NCBI GenBank assembly: GCA_033239005.1
Contig: BSQZ01000006.1
Span: forward strand, 12,099,162-12,163,161
Origin: Lamellibrachia satsuma
Taxonomy: Eukaryota > Annelida > Polychaeta > Sabellida > Siboglinidae
Direction: 5' to 3'
Length of the DNA stretch: 64,000 nucleotides
Part shown: positions 13,026 to 25,096 of the stretch, one piece after another
Layout: each line of letters opens with the position of its first letter
How positions within the stretch are numbered: the stretch's first letter is position 1
Made by a program: the position numbers and the translations under genes
The notes under the pieces: model-generated
Databases searched by the model: none
What the model saw: the letters and a program-made list of their open reading frames with translations, nothing else
Told to the model about the DNA's origin: nothing

Positions 13026-13130
13026 AGACTTGTTGGACTCTGGATAAGCCGATGACTTCCTTGTCCACTTGTCATCTGGTACTTGTCAGTTTGGATAGGC
13101 ATCTTGTTCAATCTTATTCAAGCTTGTTGG
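13026..13130 (+). mobile_element. CR1-type LINE 3'-end remnant
   Basis: TTGGACTCTGGATAAGCC and CTTCCTTGTCCACTTG match the 3' UTR of the LINE at 4.3-7.7 kb and of the copies at 32.3 and 39.95 kb. Only about 100 bp of the 3' end is present. Confidence 0.75.
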
Positions 13131-14095
13131 GTCTTAACTGGAACCGCCCTCGTGCTGAAGGATTAGCAGAAGACGACGATGCTGTATTCGGCAAAGGTCG
13201 CAGGCACGGTCGAAAATAAGTCAGCCTACATTCACTACGCAAGAAATACGATAACAGTTAGATACCTCGATATAGAGATTTGGTTGTTTTGGGTTTAATT
13301 GAGTGTGCTCTGCCTGGAGATTTATAATGGTGTGGACGTTTTAAGAGCGTAGATGGCAGCTGGGAAATGATTTATGCAGCGTACGTTTCGGCTTGCGACT
13401 GGGATTAATGTCATTAACAATATAAATAAACCTTTTTGTTGCGCATGAAGGCTGACGGATGCGTGGACGATAAAGCTCATTAAATTAGTTTCCTTTTAAT
13501 AAGCGTCTTTTAATAAATACGCCTACAACTATCGGTGTGACACAACAATAATGGTATCTGATTGTGAGAAAAAAAATAGGTATGTTTAAATGTGTGGTGA
13601 TAAATGTTGAGTGCGACGTATCCGTGACGCGAGGTGATGCGATGAAACGCTGGTGAATGCATTTTCCATCGCACCGATGTCCATCGTTTTAGTGCATCGC
13701 TCCATCTTTTCATCGCACAACATCATCTTTTCATCGTACATCATCATTATTCCATCGCATTGCACCAGCATTTCATTGCGCCGCTACATCGTTACATCGG
13801 ACACCATCAGCATTTAATGTTATTACACCACTTAGGACCCATTAGCGGTGGCACACATAGGCCGTCGTCGACCCGGGTTATAAATGGATTGTGTCAGGCA
13901 CTGCGTGTGCACTGTGCACTGCGTGTGCACTGCAGTTCCACTACAACGAACACGGAGTTATTACGGACTCGAAAGATAAAAAGAAACAAGCCCCTTCTTT
14001 AAAACACTAATAGGAGTTGGGTTGATATTAGCATTTGAAATTATGGACATGCATTGTTTGTTAAAATGGGCAGGTGCAATCAAAATCGTAACATA
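13131..14095. other. no gene seen; CATCG-rich degenerate repeat inside
   Basis: At 13630-13820 there is an imperfect array of CATCG/CATCA words, an old, decayed simple repeat. The rest is unassigned. The left boundary of tandem unit A lies at the end of this stretch. Confidence 0.45.
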
Positions 14096-17000
14096 GTGAC
14101 CCTCGTGTGAGTTGGAGGAATAAGTACAGCCTGGATTACCATTGGGTTACTGACTCTCGTGTGAGTTGGGGGAATAAGTACAACCTGGACTACCATTGGG
14201 TTACTGACTCTCGTGTGAGTTGGAGGAATAAGTACAGCCTCGACTATCATTAGGTTACTGACTGTCGTGTGAGTTGGAGGAATAAGTACAGCTTCGACTG
14301 TCATTGGATTACTGACACTCTTGTGAGTTGGAGGAATTAGTACAACCTCGACTATCATTGGGTTACTGACTCTCGTGTGAGTTGGAGGAATAAGTACAGC
14401 CTCGACTATCATTGGGTTACTGACTCTCGTGTGAGTTGGAGGAATAAGTACAGCCTCGACTATCATTGGGTTACTGATTCTCGTGTGAGTTGGAGGAATA
14501 AGTACAGCCTCGACTACCATTGGGTTAATGATTCTCGTGTGAGTTGGAGGAATAAGTACAGCATGGACAATTATTGGGTTAGTGACTCTCGTGTGAATTG
14601 GAGGAATAAGTACAGCCTGGACTACCATTGGATTACTGACTCTCGTGTGAGTAGGAAGAATAAGTACAGCCTCAACTATCATTGGGTTACTGACTCTAGT
14701 GTGAGTTGGAGGAATAAGTACAGCATGGACTATCATTGGGTTACTGACTGTCGTGTGAATTGGAGGAATAAGTACAGCCTGGACTACCATTGGGTTACTG
14801 ACTCTCATGTGTGTAAGATGAATAAGTACAATCTCGACTATCATTGGGTTACTGATTCTAGTGTGAGTTGGAGGTATAAGTACAGCATGGACTATCATTG
14901 GGTTACTGAATGTCGTGTGAGTTGGAGGAATAAGTACAGCCTGGACTATCATTGGGTTACTTACTCTCGTGTGAGTTGGAGGAATAATTACAGCCTCGAC
15001 TATCATTGGGTTACAGACTCTCGTGTGAGTTGGAGGAATAAGTACAGCCTCGACTATCATTGGGTTACTGACTCTAGTGTGAGTTGGAGGAATAATTACA
15101 GCCTGGACTATCATTGGGTTACAGACTCTCGTGTGAGTTGGATGAATAAGTACAGCCTCGACTATCACTGGGTTACTGACTCTAGTGTGAGTTGGAGGAA
15201 TAAGTACAGCATGGACTATCATTGGGTTACTGACTGTCGTGTGAGTTGGAGGAATAAGTACAGCCTCGACTATCATTAGGTTACTGACTGTCGTGTGAGT
15301 TGGAGGAATAAGAACAGCTTCGACTGTCACTGGATTACTGACACTCTTGTGAGTTGGAGGAATTAGTACAACCTCGACTATCATTGGGTTACTGACTCTC
15401 GTGTGAGTTGGAGGAATAAGTACAGCCTCGACTATCATTGGGTTACTGACCCTCGTGTGAGTTGGAGGAATAAGTACAGCCTGGGTTACCATTGGGTTAC
15501 TGATTCTCGTGTGAGTTGGGGGAATAAGTACAGCCTGGACTATCATTGGGTTATTGAATCTCGTGTGAGTTGGAGGAATAAGTACAACCTGGGCTACCAT
15601 TGTGTTACTGACTCTCGGGTGAGTTGGAGAAATAAGTACAGCCTCGACTATCATTGGATTACTGACTCTAGTGTGAGTTGGAGGAATAAGTACAGCATGG
15701 ACTATTATTGGGTTACTGACTGTCGTGTGAATTGGAGGAATAAGTACAGCCTCGACTATCATTGGATTACTGACTCTCGTGTGAGTTGGAGGAATTAGTA
15801 CAACCTCGACAATCATTGGGTTACTGACTCTCGTGTGAGTTGGATGAATAAGTACAGCCTCGACTATCATTAGGTTACTGACTGTCGTGTGAGTTGGAGG
15901 AATAAGAACAGCTTCGACTGTCATTGGATTACTGACACTCTTGTGAGTTGGAGGAATTAGTACAACCTCGACTATCATTGGGTTACTGACTCTCGTGTGA
16001 GTTGGAGGAATAAGTACAGCCTCGACTATCATTGGGTTACTGACTCTCGTGTGAGTTGGAGGAATAAGTACAGCCTCGACTATCATTGGGTTAATGATTC
16101 TCGTGTGAGTTGGAGGAATAAGTACAGCATGGACAATTATTGGGTTACTGACTCTCGTGTGAATTGGAGGAATAAGTACAGCCTGGACTACTTTGGATTA
16201 CTGACTCTCGTGTGAGTAGGAAGAATAAGTACAGCCTCAACTATCATTGGGTTACTGACTCTAGTGTGAGTTGGAGGAATAAGTACAGCATGGACTATCA
16301 TTGGGTTACTGACTGTCGTGTGAATTGGAGGAATAAGTACAGCCTGGACTACCATTGGGTTACTGACTCTCATGTGTGTAAGATGAATAAGTACAATCTC
16401 GACTATCATTGGGTTACTGATTCTAGTGTGAGTTGGAGGTATAAGTACAGCATGGACTATCATTGGGTTACTTACTCTCGTGTGAGTTGGAGGAATAATT
16501 ACAGCCTGGACTATCATTGGGTTACTGACTCTCGTGTGAGTTGGAGGAATAAGTACAGCCTCGACTATCATTGGGTTACTGACTCTAGTGTGAGTTGGAG
16601 GAATAATTACAGCCTGGACTATCATTGGGTTACAGACTCTCGTGTGAGTTGGATGAATAAGTACAGCCTCGACTATCACTGGGTTACTGACTCTAGTGTG
16701 AGTTGGAGGAATAAGTACAGCATGGACTATCATTAGGTTACTGACTGTCGTGTGAGTTGGAGGAATAAGTACAGCCTCGACTATCATTGGATTACTGACT
16801 CTCGTGTGAGTTGGAGGAATTAGTACAACCTCGACTATCATTGGGTTACTGACTCTCGTGTGAGTTGGATGAATAAGTACAGCCTCGACTATCATTAGGT
16901 TACTGACTGTCGTGTGAGTTGGAGGAATAAGTACAGCTTCGACTGTCATTGGATTACTGACACTCTTGTGAGTTGGAGGAATTAGTACAACCTCGACTAT

Positions 17001-18285
17001 CATTGGGTTACTGACTCTCGTGTGAGTTGGAGGAATAAGTACAGCCTCTACTATCATTGGGTTACTGACTGTCGTGTGAGTTGGAGGAATAAGTACAGCC
17101 TCGACTATCATTGGGTTAATGATTCTCGTGTGAGTTGGAGGAATAAGTACAGCATGGACAATTATTGGGTTACTGACTCTCGTGTGAATTGGAGGAATAA
17201 GTACAGCCTGGACTACCATTGGATTACTGACTCTCGTGTGAGTAGGAAGAATAAGTACAGCCTCAACTATCATTGGGTTACTGACTCTAGTGTGAGTTGG
17301 AGGAATAAGTACAGCATGGACTATCATTGGGTTACTGACTGTCGTGTGAATTGGAGGAATAAGTACAGCCTGGACTACCATTGGGTTACTGACTCTCATG
17401 TGAGTAGGATGAATAAGTACAATCTCGACTATCATTGGGTTACTGATTCTAGTGTGAGTTGGAGGAATAAGTACAGCATGGACTATCATTGGGTCACTGA
17501 CTTTCGTGTGAGTTGGAGGAATAAGTACAGCCTCGACTATCATTGGATTACTGACTCTCGTGTGAGTTGGAGGAATAATTACAGCCTCGACTATCATTGG
17601 GTTACAGACTCTCGTGTGAGTTGGAGGAATAAGTACAGCCTCGACTATCATTGGATTACTGACTCTAGTGTGAGTTGGAGGAATAATTACAGCCTGGACT
17701 ATCATTGGGTTACAGACTCTCGTGTGAGTTGGAGGAATAAGTACAGCCTCGACTATCATTGGGTTACTGACTCTAGTGTGAGTTGGAGGAATAATTACAG
17801 CCTGGACTATCATTGGGTTACAGACTCTCGTGTGAGTTGGAGGAATAAGTACAGCATGGACTATCATTGGGTTACTGACTGTCGTGTGAGTTGGAGGAAT
17901 AATTACAGCCTCGACTATCATTGGGTTACTGACTCTAGTGTGAGTTGGAGGAATAAGTACAGCATGGACTATCATTGGGTTACTGACTGTCGTGTGAGTT
18001 GGAGGAATAAGTACAGCCTCGACTATCATTGGATTACTGACTCTCGTGTAAGTTGGAGGAATTAGTACAACCTCGACTATCATTGGGTTATTGACTCTCG
18101 TGTGAGTTGGATGAATAAGTACAGCCTCGACTATCATTAGGTTACTGACTGTCGTGTGAGTTGGAGGAATAAGTACAGCTTCGACTGTCATTGGATTACT
18201 GACACTCTTGTGAGTTGGAGGAATTAGTACAACCTCGACTATCATTGGGTTACTGACTCTCGTGTGAGTTGGACGAATAAGATGT
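14096..18285. repeat. 54-bp satellite array, about 78 units (unit A)
   Basis: The unit is built on GTGAGTTGGAGGAATAAGTA followed by CAGCCTCGACTATCATTGGG and TTACTGACTCTCGT. Period 54 = 18 codons, so one plus-strand and one minus-strand frame stay open over kilobases. The plus frame is broken by TAG variants; the minus frame is broken by one single-base deletion near 16190. Variant units (GACACTCTTGTG) recur at 14314, 15340, 15934, 16959 and 18201, showing a higher-order structure of 19, 11, 19 and 23 units. Confidence 0.95.
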
Positions 18286-18383
18286 GTCGCCTGAATCAAT
18301 GACGACGCAATAAAGCAATCTGTGAAGCTGTCGTAAATATCACGACGCGTTATATCGACTTGTTTCGCTGCATGACTTCTAGT

Positions 18384-18624
18384 GCTGCATACTGCGGTAT
18401 CCATAGCGGATGGTGACATATATGTCTACAATGAGAGGGTTGATCGGGTAATGAAGAAGTACAGGGTGGCAGCATCCTTGCGTCCTCATACAACCACCAG
18501 ACCCCTGTTGGTACATCCAAAGGACAAAGTAGAACCGGAAGAACAGGGTGAATTAGTGTACCAAATCCCGTGTGAGAGTTCTGGCGCAGCCTATTTCGGA
18601 ATTGTGGAGAATGCACCAAGATAA
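18384..18624 (+). pseudogene. Penelope-like RT C-terminus and GIY-YIG start
   Basis: Recognisable blocks are RVDRVMKKYRVAASLRPHTT, LLVHPKDKVEPEEQGE and LVYQIPC...GAAYFGI. The last corresponds to the VYxIPCxxCxxxYIGET start of the GIY-YIG endonuclease of Penelope-like elements. Here the second Cys and the ETGR segment are degraded and a stop follows, so it is not functional. Confidence 0.78.
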
Positions 18625-18649
18625 CAATACACAATGAGCGGAAACAAAA

Positions 18650-18915
18650 CGGTCCACCACCAACAAGTCCGCCACCAACAAGTCCACCACCAATAAGTCC
18701 ACCACCAACAAGTCCGCCACCAACAAGTCCTACCACCAACAAGTCCACTACCAACAAGTCCGCCACCAACAAGTCCACCACCAACAAGTCTGCCACCAAC
18801 AAGTCCGCCACCAACAAGTCCGCCACCAACAAGTCCACCCCCAACAAGTCGGCCACCAACAAGTGTCCGCCATGAACAAGTCCACCACCAACAAGTCCAC
18901 CACCAACAAGACCAC
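18650..18915 (+). repeat. 15-bp satellite inside the Penelope-like ORF (unit A)
   Basis: About 18 units of CCACCAACAAGTCCG with scattered substitutions. Period 15 = five codons; frames read PPTSP, HHQQV or, on the minus strand, LVGGG. In unit B the HHQQ frame is the same frame as the flanking Penelope-like coding blocks. Confidence 0.9.
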
Positions 18916-18971
18916 ACAACCACAGAGAACCATCTAATAGACTGGGAAGGAGTAAAAGATGCACACGGGGA

Positions 18972-20300
18972 GTGTCACAGAAGGAGACACGTGGTAGACA
19001 GGGAGTGGCACAGAAGGAGACACGTGGTAGACAGGGAGTGACACAGAAGGAGACACGTGGTAGACAGGGAGTGACACAGAAGGAGACACGTGGTAGACAG
19101 GGAGTGCCACAGAAGGAGACACGTGGTAGACAGGGAGTGGCACAGAAGGAGACACGTGGTAGACAGGGAGTGACACAGAAGGAGACACGTGGTAGACAGG
19201 GAGTGCCACAGAAGGAGACACGTGGTAGACAGGGGGTGCCACAGGAGGAGACACGTGGTAGACAAGGAGTGCCACAGAAGGAGACACGTGGTAGACAGAG
19301 AGTGCCACAGAAGGAGACACGTGGTAGACATGGAGTGCCACAGAAAGAGACACGTGGTAGACAGGGAGTGCCACAGAAGGAGACACGTGGTAGACAGGGA
19401 GTGCCACAGAAGGAGACACGTGGTAGACAGGGAGTGCCACAGAAGGGGACACGTGGTAGACATGGAGTGACACAGAAGGAGACACGTGGTAGACAGGGAG
19501 TGACACAGAAGGAGACACGTGGTAGACAGGGAGTGCCACAGAAGGAGACACGTGGTAGACAGGGAGTGACACAGAAGGAGACACGTGGTAGACAGGGAGT
19601 GACACAGAAGGAGACACGTGGTAGACATGGAGTGACACAGAAGGAGACACGTGGTAGACAGGGAGTGACACAGTAGGAGACACGTGGTAGACAGGGAGTG
19701 GCACAGAAAGAGACACGTGGTAGACAGGGAGTGACACAGAAGGAGACACGTGGTAGACAGGGAGTAACACAGAAGGAGACACGTGGTAGACAGAGAGTGA
19801 CACAGAAGGAGACACTTGGTAGACAGGGAGTGCCACAGAAGGAGACACGTGGTAGACAGGGAGTGACACAGAAGGAGACACGTGGTAGACAGGGAGTGAC
19901 ACAGAAGGAGACACGTGGTAGACATGGAGTGACACAGAAGGAGACACGTGGTAGACAGGGAGTGACACAGTAGGAGACACGTGGTAGACAGGGAGTGGCA
20001 CAGAAAGAGACACGTGGTAGACAGGGAGTGACACAGAAGGAGACACGTGGTAGACAGGGAGTAACACAGAAGGAGACACGTGGTAGACAGAGAGTGACAC
20101 AGAAGGAGACACTTGGTAGACAGGGAGTGCCACAGAAGGAGACACGTGGTAGACAGGGAGTGACACAGAAGGAGACACGTGGTAGACAGGGAGTGACACA
20201 GAAGGAGACACGTGGTAGACAGGGAGTGCCACAGAAGGAGACACGTGGTAGACAGTGAGTGGCACAGAAGGAGACACGTGGTAGACAGGAAGTGCCACAG
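18972..20300 (+). repeat. 33-bp satellite inside the Penelope-like ORF, about 40 units (unit A)
   Basis: The unit contains GACACGTGGTAGACAGGGAG then TGACACAGAAGGA; period 33 = 11 codons (ECHRRRHVVDR in the element's frame). Each unit carries CACGTG. A 297-bp (nine-unit) block marked by the variant CAGTAGGAG is duplicated (19671 and 19968). Both strands are open, but this reflects the period, not a gene. Confidence 0.95.
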
Positions 20301-20428
20301 AAGGAGAAGAGACATGAAAGAAGCTACAAGACTATGGAAGACCGATCAACCGAGATGAGGGGAATTACGATCTTCCACTCGTCTACGATGACGTCAACTG
20401 CGACATTTCGTCGAACTGGATAGCATGA
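20300..20428 (+). pseudogene. Penelope-like element C-terminal end (unit A)
   Basis: After the last satellite unit the frame reads RRRRDMKEATRLWKT. A single-base shift follows, then INRDEGNYDLPLVYDDV, closing at TGA 20426-20428. The xNRDEGxYxL motif close to the C-terminus is characteristic of Penelope-like GIY-YIG proteins. The unit B copy has lost this stop. Confidence 0.75.
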
Positions 20429-20639
20429 GATACATATAGTGTTCCAACGAGGTATGTACTTACACCATAAAAATGCCACTCGTCAGACCCATTTACATTA
20501 ATCAGCACTGTGCTTATGTCGTCGATTGCCTAAATATGCATTGCACTTTTTCTACACACTTAAGCAACATATGAGATATGTTGTTATAGCAACTAGAGTC
20601 CAGGAGAAGATACCAAATATAAGTTTTGATTTAATAGGG

Positions 20640-20818
20640 AATGATTGTGAGGATATTGATAGGAATATGTTCTTCAAACTTAAAGAACGCAGTAGAACCA
20701 GAGGACACAAAGCAACATTAGTTAAGGAACAGTGTAGGTAGGACATGAGAAAGTACTCATTTTCACAGAGGACGATACATGAATGGAACAAACTACCTAA
20801 TGATTGCGTTAATGCCAG
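20640..20818 (+). mobile_element. CR1-type LINE C-terminal fragment (unit A)
   Basis: Frames read DIDRNMFFKLKE, SRTRGHKATLVKEQCR, then FSQRTIHEWNKLPND with stops between, matching the end of ORF2 at 4396-5100. The fragment is cut at 20819 by a deletion compared with unit B (39717-40060), where the LINE runs to its 3' end. Confidence 0.8.
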
Positions 20819-20866
20819 CTCGACATGAATCACCCTTGAAGCGGACATATAAACACAATTATTATG

Positions 20867-21003
20867 GGTGCGACGAACATTATGAGATCTGCATGAAGAA
20901 ATGCAAGTCAATGTCTTCAATGCTCGAGTTCACATGCAAGCGCAATTTGCAATTCTGTCAGATGGCCTGCCGCATTAAACATTCAACCGGACCGGATGAG
21001 TGA
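20867..21003 (+). pseudogene. seven-cysteine peptide gene 1, unit A: truncated copy
   Basis: From 20867 to the stop at 21001-21003 the sequence matches the last exon of the intact gene at 40736-41676 without a visible difference over about 135 bases. The ATG exon, the intron, the leader and the first cysteine are missing; cysteines 2-7 remain. The left junction joins sequence from about 1.4 kb upstream in unit B, sharing GGT at the breakpoint. A reading frame crosses the junction from LINE-derived sequence, but it has no leader and is unlikely to be expressed as a secreted peptide. This is a recent loss. Confidence 0.85.
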
Positions 21004-21319
21004 AGCTCGTGTTTCCGTCAACGGAGGTGTTCCATTTGCAAAGCTGGACACCTACAAATCCTTCACATCAGTCCATGCCCGTCGCCATGGTTTAAAGATC
21101 CATCTACAATTCGATTTTTGCTTTGTCTCATTTCAAATTCATTTTATGAAAAATCCAACCTACCTAGTATCCACTGCAATGTGCTAGCTGGCTTGTGTGA
21201 CTTTTGTATGTAGTGTTTTGTGAAATCATCAGACGAACTATTAAATTATTTAATGTTTGTTCAAACATTAAATGACGTGAAAATGGAAACGAATGTTTTA
21301 ACTTTGTCATGTGCTGGGA

Positions 21320-21562
21320 TGGAAGAAGATGGAGAGGATGGAAGAGGATGGAGAGGATGGAAGAGGATGGAAGAGGATGGAAGAGGATGGAGAGGATGGA
21401 AGAGGATGGAGAGGATGGAAGAGGATGGAGAGGATGGAGAGGATGGTAGAGGTTGGAGAGGATGGAAGAGGACGGAGAGGATGGAGAGGATGGAAGAGGA
21501 TGGAAGAGGATGGAGAGGATGGAAGAGGATGGAGAGGATGGAAGAGGATGGAGAGGATGGAA
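21320..21562 (+). repeat. GGATGGAGA/GGATGGAAGA satellite (unit A)
   Basis: Mixed 9- and 10-bp purine-rich units, about 25 in all; the unit B counterpart is at 41991-42272. Strong purine/pyrimidine strand bias. Frames rich in Glu-Asp-Gly-Arg-Trp are artefacts. Confidence 0.93.
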
Positions 21563-21835
21563 GTCACGCCCATGATCGGCACTGACCCGCACAGTGTTTA
21601 CCATTTTGGATATCCACTATTTTAAACCTTACCAGATCACACGACTAAAGGCAATTTTTTTGACGATGTGAACAAAGATAGGCTCCTCTTAAAATTACAT
21701 TGCGAATGTTACATAAACTATTCACACTGTACATATTTGGACATCGACGAACCGGATTTGCGTCATATACATCGGCAACCACATTGATTTTAGCTCGTCG
21801 TACTGGAAAAACAACCGCGTAAAAAATTGCAATGC

Positions 21836-21926
21836 ATGCCATAACAGGTATTTATGGCAGTACAAGCCATAACATAGGTATTTATGGCAGTACAAGCCAT
21901 AGCATAGGTATTTATGGCAATATGCT
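21836..21926 (+). repeat. 30-bp tandem repeat, about 3 units (unit A)
   Basis: Units contain AAGCCATAACATAGGTATTT then ATGGCAGTAC. Unit B has about four (42328-42450), a copy-number difference between the duplicates. Confidence 0.85.
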
Positions 21927-22028
21927 CTTGAGAAAAATTTATATGTGCTGTACAGAAGTGAAGCTGAGTTTAAAACTTTTTGTTCGCCAATAAATACTGC
22001 TCAATTGTGGTGGAATTACACAGTGGCA

Positions 22029-22425
22029 AGTATTCATAAACTAAATGTTGCCAATGGTAACGTAATTCGAACTTTTTTTAGATTGCCTAAGTACTGCAGA
22101 CCTTCCACAAGTTCCCAACACTCAAGTATTCATAAGCTAAATGTTCCATATGATAATGTATTTCGAACTTTGCTCAGACTGCCTAAGTACTGCTGACCTT
22201 CCAGAAGTTCCCAAAACTCAAGTATTCATAAGCTAAATGTTGCCTATGATAATGTATTTCGAACTTTGCTCAGACTGTCTAACTACTGCAGACCTTCCAC
22301 AAGTTCCCAACAGTCAAGTATTAATAAGCTAAATTTTGCCTATAATAATGTATTTCGAACTTTGCTCAGACTGCCTAAGTACTGCAGAGCTTCCATAAGT
22401 TCCCAACAGTCAAGCTGTGATTAGA
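22029..22425 (+). repeat. 96-bp tandem repeat derived from LINE coding sequence (unit A)
   Basis: Anchors AGTATT at 22029, 22125, 22221 and 22317 give exactly 96 bp (32 codons), about four units. Each unit covers the SIHKLNV...NVFRTLLRLPKYC part of the LINE protein. The unit B array keeps an open frame; this one has a stop. Confidence 0.88.
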
Positions 22426-22787
22426 AAACTTGTATATCGATTTATGTTTGAGGCTTGATGCGTCTGATAATAGTATGATAAATTGAAACATTGGTGTAAA
22501 GTGGCAATGTTGTATATACATAATAGCTTGGATTGATTCTACCTATGGTAGGCCACGTGGTGCAATATTTTATTGGTTAAACTTGATCTGTATGTGCTTA
22601 GTTTATCACGACTTGTCACGGTACATGTATACGAATATGCTGTTTGTATCAGTTGAATCCGAAATTGCATTCAACATTAACATTGGTATATATATTATTC
22701 CATTTTTCTTTGCATTTACGCTTCGTATCACTCAGAGGAGTTTACAATATTCCATGATGTGCTACACATATATCATGATGTGCTACA

Positions 22788-22896
<109 letters not shown>

Positions 22897-23245
22897 CACG
22901 ACATATGAACATGTTGTTTGTATCAATTGAATCTGAAATACAGATTTTTAATTGAATTGAAATAAGTTCCAATTCTCGAATAATATTTGCATGCCCATTG
23001 TATTCAACATTGACATTGAATTCAACATTAGCATTGTATTCAACATTAACATTGATATGCCATTTTCTCTACATTTATGCTTCATAGAACTCAGAGGCAT
23101 ATACAATATTTCATGATGTGCTACACATAAAGTGTATAATATTCTGGCACATGGTAGAAATATAATTATGTCTGATGATGGCTATATTCCAGTATGCTAA
23201 ATACATCATTGGGTGACAATAAAAGAATCAATTAACTCGGGTTAT

Positions 23246-24066
23246 ATCGGTGTCCGTCCATACACCCACGGTGTCCTGTCCTTACATAAATGATGTCCGT
23301 CATTACATACATGGTGTCCATCCTTACAAACGTTGTGTCCTGTCCTTTCACACACCGTGTTCTGTCCTTACACACACGGTATCCTGTCCTAACGTACATG
23401 GTGTCCGTCCTTACACACACGGTATTCGGTCCTTACAGACATGGTGTATGTCCTTACACACAAGACGTCATGTCCTTACCCACAATGTGTCCTGTCCTTA
23501 CACACACGGTGTCCTGTTCTTACATACATGGTGTCTGTCCTTATACACACTCTGTCCTGTTCTTACGTACATGGTATCCGTCCTTACGCACGCTGTGTCC
23601 TGTCCTTACATACACGGTGTTCAGTCCTCACACAAACAGTGTCCTGTTCTAACATACATGGTGTCCTGTCCTAACGTACATTGTGTCCTGTCCTAACATA
23701 CATGGTGTCCTGTCCTCTTACACGCGGTGTTCGGTCCTTTCAGACATGGTGTATGTCCTTACACACAAGACGTCATGTCCTTACCCACAATGTGTCCTGT
23801 CCTTACACACACGGTGTCCTGTTCTTACATACATGGTGTCTGTCCTTATACACACTGTGTCCTGTTCTTACGTACATGGTATCCGTCCTTACGCACGCTG
23901 TGTCCTGTCCTTACATACACGGTGTTCAGTCCTCACACAAACAGTGTCCTGTTCTAACATACATGGTGTCCTGTCCTAACGTACATGGTGTCCTGTCCTA
24001 ACATACATGGTGTCCTGTCCTCTTACACGCGGTGTTCGGTCCTTTCATTCACAGTATCCGGTCCTT
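23246..24066. repeat. 22/23-bp satellite array (unit A, first)
   Basis: Units are variants of GGTGTCCTGTCCTTACACAC, alternating with TACATACATGGTGTC versions. A block of about 300 bp is repeated within the array (AGACATGGTGTATGTCC at about 23435 and 23742). Relatives are at 27533-28300, 43418-43975 and 47458-47600. Confidence 0.9.
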
Positions 24067-24649
24067 CTAACGAGTTTAAATGGCACTATGATTATGTAGT
24101 TAGTAAATAGTTTGTCCATTAATTTATCTTCCTCTGTGAAAGTTAAAACTGTCTTTTATACAATCTACTTCGTGCCCTTTGGTTCTTCTACATTCTTTAA
24201 AACATGAAGAATAAAATACTTATGTCGGTGTACGATATATGAACGGAATTTCTGGCTTCTGGATCACTCATAAACAAGTTCTGGTTGTCTTTTGGTATCA
24301 AGGACGTTATTAGGGGCGAGATCCTATATACACCACTGGTTGGTATATATTTAGAATGCAGAGTTGATATACTACTCGTAGTAGCAAAGTAGAGAGGTAT
24401 GAGTCTTCCCTGTTCGTCCTTTAAACAGGTTGTTTCGCTAAGGTCACGTGAATCTATACCGAAAGACACACCACGATGTCTTTCCAATTTTCAACTGCAT
24501 ATATTTCATGCGCATACGTCTGTACCATCGAAGTTGTTATCGCTGAACAAAAGCTAGTAGGTCTTCATGTTTACTGTGTTCTGTTATTTGTTCAAGCACC
24601 TCTGCGTTTGTCTGTTTGTCTATGATATGTTGGATAGTATGATTTACAC
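24067..24649. other. intergenic block conserved between units
   Basis: No gene. The block matches 43976-44566 closely. A diverged version at 28380-28570 and 47700-47880 holds the hAT element, so this stretch shows the empty insertion site (around ATCAAGGACGTTATTAGG). Confidence 0.6.
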
Positions 24650-24656
24650 GCAATCA

Positions 24657-24722
<66 letters not shown>

Positions 24723-24724
24723 CA
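24650..24724. repeat. CACG/CA microsatellite
   Basis: CGCA repeats passing into CA repeats. The unit B counterpart (44567-44655) is longer. Confidence 0.95.
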
Positions 24725-24779
24725 ATCAGGTGTTATGGAGTGCTGGAAACTAACTAGAACCAGAAGCAATCCATAGAAG

Positions 24780-25096
24780 TTGTTCCCAAGAAATGCACTA
24801 GGATATCCACCAAGACAGGTGAAACATTATTTCTGAATTCGTCTTAATTTTGCATTTTACAAAGTAGCTTTAAAATGGAGAATGTGATTTTAGCATACAC
24901 TTCGGCAAGAGGTGCAGGATAAGGTTACGGCCAATGTGCTGGCAATGCACCAAGCACCACGCAGACAACGATACTTGAAGCGACCGTTGTATACATAGTT
25001 CGTGTTCCATGTACAGTATTTAACTGACGAGCTACATCAGAAGTAATACACAATCTTACCGGCAACTGCTTATCAAAGGTTCCAGCTTCAATTCAG
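24780..25096 (+). promoter_or_regulatory. conserved 5' block of peptide gene 2 (unit A)
   Basis: This block precedes the ATG micro-exon and is shared with the equivalent positions of the other two copies (44700-45017, 49640-49907) and the orphan (30066-30340, minus). It includes ACTTGAAGCGACCGTTGT and TACAGTATTTAACTGACG. Its end, TTCAATTCAG, is the acceptor of the ATG exon, so an untranslated first exon and the promoter should lie within or before it. I see no clear TATA box. Confidence 0.45.

Larger units (their letters stand above)
18360..20428 (+). mobile_element. Penelope-like element fragment interrupted by two satellites (unit A)
   Basis: Three pieces of one Penelope-like polyprotein lie in order on the plus strand: the end of RT with the start of the GIY-YIG nuclease (18384-18624), the downstream ENHLIDWEGVK block (18910-18975), and the terminal MKEATRLWKT ... 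NRDEGNYDLP block (20300-20428). Between the first two sits a 15-bp satellite and between the last two a 33-bp satellite, both made of words of the same coding sequence. The upstream RT core is absent. Confidence 0.8.
21640..22425 (+). mobile_element. remnant of a second LINE family with internal tandem repeats (unit A)
   Basis: The block reads, in broken frames, LFTLYIFGHRRTGFASYTSA, then MLLRK...CTEVK and NTAQLWWNYTVASIHKLNVA, then FRLPKYC. These are blocks of the region following the RT core in another non-LTR family, better preserved at 26280-26945. The LWWNY...KLNVAY...LRLPKYC part has been tandemly amplified (96-bp units). Confidence 0.65.

Noticed and set aside
16188..18419. 743-codon minus-strand ORF (and 668- and 682-codon relatives) over the 54-bp satellite
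   Set aside because: The period is a multiple of three and the unit lacks stops in this frame, so length carries little information. There is no domain, the repeats show block homogenisation, and the plus strand is also largely open. Kept as a finding, not as a gene.
20779..21003. 74-codon ORF joining LINE-derived sequence to the cysteine-rich exon
   Set aside because: The fusion lies on a deletion junction, has no signal peptide and lacks Cys1. Treated as a truncated pseudogene.
23246..24066. Possible CRISPR array
   Set aside because: The units are contiguous 22-23-bp variants without unique spacers; this is a eukaryotic satellite. The 46-, 47- and 54-bp arrays were rejected for the same reason.
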